Both the position numbers and the translations under genes were made by a program. Shown here piece by piece: positions 58,457 to 64,000 of a stretch of DNA of 64,000 bases. Source of the DNA: Pseudahrensia sp038525315 (lineage in GTDB: Bacteria > Pseudomonadota > Alphaproteobacteria > Rhizobiales > Rhizobiaceae). Every line of letters starts with the position of its first letter. The stretch's first letter is position 1. Location: NCBI GenBank assembly GCA_038525315.1, contig JBCBHU010000001.1, positions 620,001 to 684,000 on the forward strand, in the 5' to 3' direction. A model generated the notes under the pieces. The model was not told the DNA's origin. It worked only from the letters and a program-made list of their open reading frames with translations, and ran no database searches.

Positions 58457-59911
58457 TTAACCGGCAGTGTCGCCGGTCTGGCCCCCGTCCAGCACCTGCC
58501 CCAGGGTCTTGGAACCCGCTTTGCGCGGTGCCCACCAGGGAGCCGGGTCCACCGGCTTGCCGTTGATGCGAAACTCTACCGTCAGAACAGGCTTATTGGA
58601 ACCCAAATTAGGCGAAAGCGCGGAGGCGATGCGCCGCGCCCCCATGCGTCCGATGGGCTCCCCCGCCAGCACAAACCGGCCCGGCTCCACATTGACCTGT
58701 GACAGGCCCGCAAGCACCACGTGGGCATTGTCGCCGCCGTTGAGGATGACGATTTTACCAAAGGAGCGAAATGGCCCGGCATAGACGACCCAGGCATCCG
58801 CCGGCGCGCTGACGCGGGCATTGGGGCGGGTGGCGATGGCGATGGATTTTGCCGCGCTATTGATGCCGGAACCCCCGTTATTCAGCGGTGCTCCGAAGGG
58901 GCGAACAACCTCACCGGCCGCAGGAAAGGGCAGTTTTCCCAAGGCCTTGGAGAAGGCCAGTGCCGGTTGCTGGCGATTGGGGTCTGCGGTGAGCAACGCA
59001 TTGGTGCTGCCGTCGGGGGTGATGCCTTGCTCCAGCTTGCGGCGCGCTTCGGCCAGCCGTTCTTCCTCGCGGGCCAGCCGGTTGCTGTCGGCTTCCCGGG
59101 CGGCGCGGGCGGCCTCGGCGGCGGCGCTGATGCGGCGCTCCAGATCATTGATGAGTTTTTCCAGCGAGGTTGCGTTGCGGGCCAGCCGTTCAGCCTCGGC
59201 CTGCTCCTGCTTCAATTTTTTGCGAGAAGCGCCCGTAAGCGCCTGTTTCTTGGCCACAAGAGCGGCAAGGCGGGATTCGTCTTCGGCCAGAACATTGAGC
59301 CGGGCGGTGAGTTGCTGGCGTTGTTCCTCTACCGCCCGGCTGGCCTGACCCAATTCGCGCACTTGCTGGAGGAGGACTTCTGTCTCGCCACGAATCTCCG
59401 GCACGACGGCCCCCAGCAGGATAGCGCTGCGGACGGATTGCAGGGCATCACTGGGGGTGACCAGCAGGGCGGGGGGTGGATTGCGGCCCATGCGTTGCAG
59501 GGCGGCGAGCACTTCTGAAAGCAGTGCGCTCTTGCCCCTCAACTGGTTGCGGGCCAACCGCTGGCGAGCCTTCGCGTCGTCAAGGCGCTGCTCCGTTACT
59601 GCCACCTGCTCTTCCAGCGCCTGCCCCCTTTGTCCGGCGGCCACCAGGGCCCGGTTGATGGCCCCCATGTCCCGGGCGAGGGTGTCGATCTCTTTCTTGA
59701 GCCGTTCCTGCCGCTCTTCGGTCTCGCGAATTCGGCGGGCGACCTCTTCCAGTTCCTGCTGCCTGGCTTCCCGTTGTTTCGCCGCTTCCTGAGTATTGGT
59801 GATTTGCGCCGTCTGCGCGTGGACGGCCAGTCTGTGAGCATCCCAGAACAGGGCTGTGGCGGCAAGCCAGAGAGGTACGAAGCCGTAATGGATGTGGCGC
59901 TTGCGAATCAC
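58457..59911 (-). CDS. envC: Murein hydrolase activator EnvC-like
   Basis: This 484-residue protein has a signal peptide or anchor (~1-32), a long coiled coil (~38-290) and a C-terminal LytM domain (~335-470). In the LytM domain the zinc ligands of active M23 peptidases are missing (TVEFRINGKPVDP instead of the H-x-H end), as expected for an EnvC-type activator of amidases. The start is GTG 59911 behind GAGGGA. A CtrA-like box lies 46-60 bases upstream. Confidence 0.9.
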   Translation of the reverse strand: MIRKRHIHYGFVPLWLAATALFWDAHRLAVHAQTAQITNTQEAAKQREARQQELEEVARRIRETEERQERLKKEIDTLARDMGAINRALVAAGQRGQALEEQVAVTEQRLDDAKARQRLARNQLRGKSALLSEVLAALQRMGRNPPPALLVTPSDALQSVRSAILLGAVVPEIRGETEVLLQQVRELGQASRAVEEQRQQLTARLNVLAEDESRLAALVAKKQALTGASRKKLKQEQAEAERLARNATSLEKLINDLERRISAAAEAARAAREADSNRLAREEERLAEARRKLEQGITPDGSTNALLTADPNRQQPALAFSKALGKLPFPAAGEVVRPFGAPLNNGGSGINSAAKSIAIATRPNARVSAPADAWVVYAGPFRSFGKIVILNGGDNAHVVLAGLSQVNVEPGRFVLAGEPIGRMGARRIASALSPNLGSNKPVLTVEFRINGKPVDPAPWWAPRKAGSKTLGQVLDGGQTGDTAG

Positions 59912-59956
59912 AAAGGGTCCCTCAAAAAGCCGTGGCCTGTTTTGAACGGGCAGCCG

Positions 59957-59971
59957 TTAAGGTTTCCTTAA
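59957..59971 (-). promoter_or_regulatory. CtrA-like box upstream of envC
   Basis: TTAA-GGTTTCC-TTAA matches the full TTAA-N7-TTAA CtrA pattern, and on the minus strand ends in TTAAC. Its distance to the envC start (46-60 bases) fits promoter binding. Confidence 0.55.
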
Positions 59972-59995
59972 CCATGGCCCCACGGGCAGCGTGGA

Positions 59996-60478
59996 TCAAT
60001 CCCGGTGGTAGGGATGGTTGGTGAGGATGGTGACAGCGCGGTAGAGTTGTTCGGCCACCAGAACACGGGCAATCTGATGGGGGAGGGTGAGCGCACCGAA
60101 ACCGATGATGTGGCCTGCCGCATCCCGCAGGGAGGCGTCCAGACCATCCGGTCCGCCGATGAGGCAGGCCATGTGGTCAGCACCGCCATTCAAAGCATCA
60201 CCCATCAGTTTGGCGAATTGTCGACTGGTCGGATTTCTGCCCCGTTCATCGAACACAATCAGGGGCCTTGCCGGACCAACCTTGGCCAGTAACCCCTCCC
60301 TCTCGTCGCGTTGCCTCAGCACCGCCGTTTCCTGCCGCGATTCGGGCAGTTCAACTGTAGCGAGATTTGAAATGCCGATGGTTCGACCGGCCTTGCCCGT
60401 GCGGTCCAGATAACGGGAAACAAGCTCCTGCTCCGGTCCCTTCTTGAGGCGGCCGATGGCGCCAAGTGTGATTTTCAT
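59996..60478 (-). CDS. rlmH: 23S rRNA pseudouridine-1915 N3-methyltransferase RlmH
   Basis: This 160-residue SPOUT methyltransferase modifies pseudouridine 1915 in helix 69. LIVFDERGRNPTSRQFA and FLIGGPDG-like CLIGGPDGLDASL are the SAM-knot motifs; ALTLPHQIARVLVAEQLYRAVTILTNHPYHR is the conserved end. It follows rsfS by 21 bases, the usual order. Confidence 0.96.
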   Translation of the reverse strand: MKITLGAIGRLKKGPEQELVSRYLDRTGKAGRTIGISNLATVELPESRQETAVLRQRDEREGLLAKVGPARPLIVFDERGRNPTSRQFAKLMGDALNGGADHMACLIGGPDGLDASLRDAAGHIIGFGALTLPHQIARVLVAEQLYRAVTILTNHPYHRD

Positions 60479-60499
60479 GGGCCTGGGGGGCGGGAGAGC

Positions 60500-60841
60500 C
60501 TATTGGCCCTCTTCCGCGATGACCTGCCACATTTTCTCAAGGCTGTAGAATTCCCGCACTTCGGGGCGGAAAATATGGACGATCACATCGCCCGTATCCA
60601 CCAACACCCAGTCACAGGCGGGCATGCCCTCGACCTTTGGGTTGCCATGGCCATTGTCCTTAAGGTCGCGCAACAGACGGTCCGCCACCGCGTTGACGTG
60701 GCGGTGGGAGCGCCCATTGCAGACGATCATGTGATCGGCCACGGGAGATTTACCGGCTATGTCGATGTGGGAGATTTCCTCGGCCTTGGCGTCATCCAGA
60801 CTGTCCAGCACCGTGGTGAGAAGGGGGCGTGCGTGCTGCAC
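60500..60841 (-). CDS. rsfS: Ribosomal silencing factor RsfS
   Basis: This ~113-residue protein binds L14 and blocks subunit joining in starvation. LDDAKAEEISHIDIAGKSPVADHMIVCNGRS and DWVLVDTGDVIVHIF...REFYSLEKMW are the family hallmarks. GTG 60841 has no ribosome site; an in-frame CTG at 60868 stands behind AAAGGGAT and may be the true start, adding nine residues. The next gene upstream is nadD. Confidence 0.93.
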   Translation of the reverse strand: MQHARPLLTTVLDSLDDAKAEEISHIDIAGKSPVADHMIVCNGRSHRHVNAVADRLLRDLKDNGHGNPKVEGMPACDWVLVDTGDVIVHIFRPEVREFYSLEKMWQVIAEEGQ

Positions 60842-60972
60842 GGCCGTTGCTTCGGTTTGAGCGTTCAGGGGTATCCCTTTCTTATCAATGAAGGCCGTTA
60901 CTCGTGATTATTGGCCGTGTTTCCTTCCGCTATGGCGTGAGGATAGGCATGGGGAGCGGCAATATCAATGAA

Positions 60973-61569
60973 TTATGATGCTTTCGCCTTGGCGCGGGCC
61001 CGCAGCTCTGTGGACGAGAGCGCGTTGCGTGGGCCGTGCAGGAACGTCCAGGCGGGCGGTTTCATGCCGGGCAGGCGGGCGGCGTCAACTTCGTCCACGC
61101 GGAAACGCCGCAGGGCCTGGGCGGCCATGGCGGAGTGTAGCGCCATGGTGGAGCCGGGCCGGTCCACCACCACAAAGGGCATGGTGGCCGCAATGTCCCG
61201 CCAGCGCTCCCAGCGGTGAAACTGCCCCAAATTATCCGCCCCCATGATCCACACGAAGGAGACCGCCGGATTGCGCTTGGTGATTTGCGCCAGTGTGTCG
61301 GCCGTATAGCGGGTGGGCATGGCCATTTCGCAGGCGGTAATTTTCATGCGCGGGTCCGGCGTGATGGCCTTACAGGCCGCAATGCGGTCGGCAAGCGGGG
61401 CCAAATTAGATGTGTCTTTGAGGGGGTTGCCGGGGGTGACCAGCCACCACACCTGATCCAGCTTCAACCGGCGCAGGGCCTGTTCGCATACATGCACATG
61501 GCCCGCATGGGGCGGGTTGAACGAGCCGCCGAACAGGCCGACGCGCTGCCCCCGCTCCACATGGGGCAT
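60973..61569 (-). CDS. nadD: Nicotinate-nucleotide adenylyltransferase
   Basis: This enzyme adenylates nicotinate mononucleotide in NAD synthesis. The nucleotide-binding start is GLFGGSFNPPHAGH, and SSTELRARA is the ISSTxIR-type motif near the end. I take ATG 61569 (198 residues); a TTG at 61619, with GAAGAAAG upstream, is also in frame. The frame is open further, through the dispersed repeat to 61713, so the true N-terminus is uncertain. Confidence 0.92.
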   Translation of the reverse strand: MPHVERGQRVGLFGGSFNPPHAGHVHVCEQALRRLKLDQVWWLVTPGNPLKDTSNLAPLADRIAACKAITPDPRMKITACEMAMPTRYTADTLAQITKRNPAVSFVWIMGADNLGQFHRWERWRDIAATMPFVVVDRPGSTMALHSAMAAQALRRFRVDEVDAARLPGMKPPAWTFLHGPRNALSSTELRARAKAKAS

Positions 61570-61624
61570 TCGGGCGTAATGGGGCGGTGTGTTAGCTGGA
61601 AAACCCAAGAAAAGTCTTTCTTCA

Positions 61625-61705
61625 TTTGCGCTCACGCTGTCGGCCCATTGGCCTGCGCTGCGCGGGCGCGGCGCATGAGCGCCGGGTGGCTCTTCGCCAC
61701 CTGCA
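61625..61705 (+). repeat. Dispersed structured repeat, copy 5
   Basis: It begins TTTGCGCTCACG, with stem GGCC/GGCC, then CTGCGCGGG, stem GGCGC/GCGCC and the final hairpin GGTGGC-TCTTC-GCCACC, where both sides of one pair differ from other copies. It lies between proA and nadD. Confidence 0.8.
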
Positions 61706-61730
61706 ATTGTCAACGCAGAGTTGACACTTG

Positions 61731-63017
61731 CTAACCCCGGATCTGGCCGGTGCCGCGCACCACATATTTGAAGCTGGTCAGCTGCTCCACGCCCACAGGG
61801 CCGCGGGCGTGCATTTTGCCCGTGGCGATGCCGATCTCGCCGCCCATGCCAAATTCGCCCCCATCGGCGAACTGGGTGGAGGCGTTGTGCAGCAGGATGG
61901 CGCTGTCGATTTCGTTGAAGAAACGGGCAACGGCACGGGCATCCTGCGCCACGATGGCGTCCGTGTGGCTGGAGGACCAGCGGTTAATGTGTTTGATGGC
62001 TCCGCCCACACCGTCCACCAGACCGGCGGAAATCACGCTGTCGAGATATTCGGTGGCCCAGTCTTCTTCCGTGGCCGCGCCGATGGCGGGCATGAGACTT
62101 TGCAAGTCAGCATCGCCGCGCACTTCGCAGCCCCTGTCCAGCAGCGCTTGTAGGAGAGGCTTGGCCAGACGGTCGGCGTCATTGCGGTCGATCAGCAGCG
62201 TCTCGGCAGCGCCGCAAATGGAAGTGCGCCGCAACTTTGCGTCGATGATGATGTTAACCGCCATGTCCAGATCGGCGCTGGCATCCACATAGACATGCAC
62301 CAGCCCTTCCAGATGGGCGAAAACAGGCACGCGGGCTTCGCTTTGCACCCGCTCCACCAGCGAGCGCCCGCCCCTGGGCACAATCACATCCACCGTGCCG
62401 TTGAGGCCCTTGAGCAATTCGCCCACGGCGGCGCGGTCGGTGACGGGCACCAATTGGATAGCATCTTCTGGCAGGCCAGCGGCGCGCAGGCCTTCCACCA
62501 TGCAGGCATGGATGGCGCGGGAAGAATTGAAACTGTCCGTGCCGCCGCGCAGAATGACCGCGTTGCCCGCTTGCAGGCACAGCGCCCCCGCATCGGCGGT
62601 GACATTGGGGCGGCTTTCATAAATGACGCCGATCACGCCCAAAGGCGTGCGCACGCGGGCAATATCAAGGCCGTTGGGCCGGTCCCACCGGGCCATTTCC
62701 GTGCCGATGGGATCGGGAAAGGCGGCGATGGCCTGCACGGCGTTGGCCATGGAAAGGACGCGGTCCCGGGTCAGGTTCAGCCGGTCCAGCATGGGGGCGG
62801 AAAGGCCCGCCTCTTCGCCGTTCATCATGTCGATGGCATTGGCATCGAGGATCTTGTCCATCTGCCGCTGCATGGCTTCGGCGGCGGCGGTGAGGGCCGC
62901 ATGTTTGCGCTCTGATGAGGCGGTGGCCAGCACACGGCTGGCTTCCTGGGCGCGGCGGCCCATGTCCTGCATCAGGGACGCAATTTCAGCGGGGGAAGGG
63001 GTGGTCTTGTCAAGCAT
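61731..63017 (-). CDS. proA: Gamma-glutamyl phosphate reductase
   Basis: This 428-residue enzyme reduces gamma-glutamyl phosphate to the semialdehyde in proline synthesis. The catalytic cysteine is in TSICGAAE; GVIGVIYESRPNVTADA and LILRGG-type AVILRGGTDSFNSS are NADP/substrate motifs. ATG 63017 gives the standard N-terminal helix; ATG 63035 is also in frame. It follows proB by 75 bases. Confidence 0.96.
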   Translation of the reverse strand: MLDKTTPSPAEIASLMQDMGRRAQEASRVLATASSERKHAALTAAAEAMQRQMDKILDANAIDMMNGEEAGLSAPMLDRLNLTRDRVLSMANAVQAIAAFPDPIGTEMARWDRPNGLDIARVRTPLGVIGVIYESRPNVTADAGALCLQAGNAVILRGGTDSFNSSRAIHACMVEGLRAAGLPEDAIQLVPVTDRAAVGELLKGLNGTVDVIVPRGGRSLVERVQSEARVPVFAHLEGLVHVYVDASADLDMAVNIIIDAKLRRTSICGAAETLLIDRNDADRLAKPLLQALLDRGCEVRGDADLQSLMPAIGAATEEDWATEYLDSVISAGLVDGVGGAIKHINRWSSSHTDAIVAQDARAVARFFNEIDSAILLHNASTQFADGGEFGMGGEIGIATGKMHARGPVGVEQLTSFKYVVRGTGQIRG

Positions 63018-63092
63018 GGGCTGCTTGTGCGGCAAAACGAAACCACAATCAACACTTGCCGCATCCCGTCAAGGCGGGCGGGCAATCCTGTG

Positions 63093-64000
63093 TCAAGGTT
63101 TGGCAAGGGCCATATCATCCCGGTGAACCAGCGCGCTGCGGGGCGGATAGCCCAAAATGGCTTCCACTGCATCGCTTTGGGCACCCATAATGCGGCGGGC
63201 TTCATCGTCGCTGTAGCCGCTCATGCCGTGGGCCAGCACGTGGCCGTCTGGCGTGGCGATGGCGACGGCATCGCCACGCTGGAACGAGCCGGTGACGGCG
63301 GTGACCCCGGCGGGCAACAGGCTCTTGCCTTTGCGCAAAGCGCGGGCGGCACCTTCGTCCACGGTCAAAGTCCCGCTGGTTTCCAATTGCCCTGCGATCC
63401 AGTTCTTGCGGGCGGCGCGGCGCTGGGGTTCGGCGGCAAACAGGGTGTGGGGGGTACAGTCAGCGATGGCGGCCACGGGATTGTCGCGCTTGCCGGAGGC
63501 GATGATCATGGCGGTGCCCGCACGGGTGGCGATCTTGCCCGCCTCGATCTTGGTGACCATGCCGCCCCGGGAGAGTTCCGATCCGGCGCTGCCGGCCATG
63601 GCTTCGATCTGCGGCGTGATGGTCTCCACCCGCGGGATCAGCGTCGCGTTGGCATCATCGGCAGGGGGCGCGGTGTAAAGGCCGTCAATGTCTGACAAGA
63701 GCACCAGCAGGTCTGCCCCCAACATGGTGGCCACGCGGGCGGCGAGGCGATCATTGTCGCCATAGCGGATTTCGGACGTGGCGATGGTGTCATTTTCGTT
63801 GATGACCGGAATGGCACCAAACCCGAGCAGTCGTTCGATGGTATCGCGGGCGTTGAGATAGGAACGGCGGCTGGCCTGCCCCTCCGTATCGGTGAGCGTG
63901 AGCAGGATCTGGCCGGGCACGAGATTTTGCGCCGCCAGCGCTTCGGCCCAGGCCCGGCCCAGTTCAATTTGCCCCACCGCGGCGGCGGCCTGACTCTCGT
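63093..64000 (-). CDS. proB: Glutamate 5-kinase, C-terminal part (cut by window edge)
   Basis: About 302 residues are visible; the N-terminal nucleotide-binding strand lies outside. The frame runs open to the edge through ESQAAAAVGQIEL, a ProB signature. PVINENDTIATSEIRYGDNDRLAARVA and GTGGMVTK-type RGGMVTKIEAGKIA are conserved kinase motifs, and the last ~90 residues form a PUA domain. It performs the first step of proline synthesis, with proA directly downstream. Confidence 0.96.
   Translation of the reverse strand, partial: ESQAAAAVGQIELGRAWAEALAAQNLVPGQILLTLTDTEGQASRRSYLNARDTIERLLGFGAIPVINENDTIATSEIRYGDNDRLAARVATMLGADLLVLLSDIDGLYTAPPADDANATLIPRVETITPQIEAMAGSAGSELSRGGMVTKIEAGKIATRAGTAMIIASGKRDNPVAAIADCTPHTLFAAEPQRRAARKNWIAGQLETSGTLTVDEGAARALRKGKSLLPAGVTAVTGSFQRGDAVAIATPDGHVLAHGMSGYSDDEARRIMGAQSDAVEAILGYPPRSALVHRDDMALAKP

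Overview
The window looks like a chromosomal segment of a free-living alphaproteobacterium of moderately high GC. The evidence is its gene blocks: dapF-mtaB-ftsY; ffh with aroQ, rpsP and rimM; xerC next to a transaldolase-like gene and priA; atpHAGDC without the a/b/c subunits; proB-proA-nadD-rsfS-rlmH-envC-ctpA-(deacetylase-like)-rppH; rlmN beside an IalB-family gene; and an SdhAF4-type assembly factor. Two CtrA-like boxes (TTAA-N7-TTAA) upstream of cell-envelope genes fit that assignment. The order cannot be fixed from the sequence. No rRNA, tRNA, CRISPR array, insertion sequence or integrase was recognised (the XerC here is the chromosome-dimer type).

Layout. 1-6.5 kb: 5' end of a heparinase II/III-like gene, rsmB, htpX, sdhAF4, a secreted nuclease, a small SD-led ORF/structured-RNA unit, a secreted esterase and an AlkX/YcaQ-like glycosylase. 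6.5-18.3 kb: two M15-type lipoproteins, acs, a large secreted protein of unknown family, ridA-like, PAP2, argG, a TAXI solute-binding protein, rlmN and an IalB-like gene. 18.5-27.3 kb: TrmH-like methyltransferase, quinone oxidoreductase, DUF1232, SDR, TPR, phhB, rimM, rpsP, aroQ, GNAT, an AT-rich membrane/coiled-coil gene and ffh. 27.3-33.2 kb: a Tat-exported metallo-hydrolase, dapF, mtaB, ftsY and a CARDB-like/GW-tetrapeptide repeat protein. 33.2-41.7 kb: a Sel1 protein, ccmABCDG, Trm112-like, carbonic anhydrase, lipid kinase, L,D-transpeptidase and hydroxypyruvate isomerase. 41.7-54.6 kb: small secreted proteins, TraB/GumN, xerC, fsa/tal, priA, two DUF4345-like membrane proteins and atpHAGDC. 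55.3-64 kb: one long minus-strand run from proB (cut by the right edge) to rppH.

Much of the window is housekeeping: proton-driven ATP synthesis, co-translational membrane targeting (Ffh plus FtsY), cytochrome c maturation, RNA modification (rsmB, rlmN, rlmH, mtaB, TrmH-like), arginine, proline, lysine and NAD synthesis, and wall remodelling (EnvC, CtpA, L,D-transpeptidase, DapF precursor supply).

The least ordinary content is: (i) a family of five dispersed ~85-bp elements whose stems covary between copies, two of them bracketing a short transcription unit with a full-length Shine-Dalgarno, a 23-codon ORF, further stem-loops and an intrinsic terminator; (ii) a protein with 18 GW dipeptides at tetrapeptide spacing; (iii) an AT-rich membrane/coiled-coil gene fitted by stop/start overlaps into the ffh operon; (iv) an intrinsic terminator between atpD and atpC; (v) a lipoprotein with a histone-like basic linker; and (vi) CtrA-like boxes before envC and an M15 lipoprotein gene.
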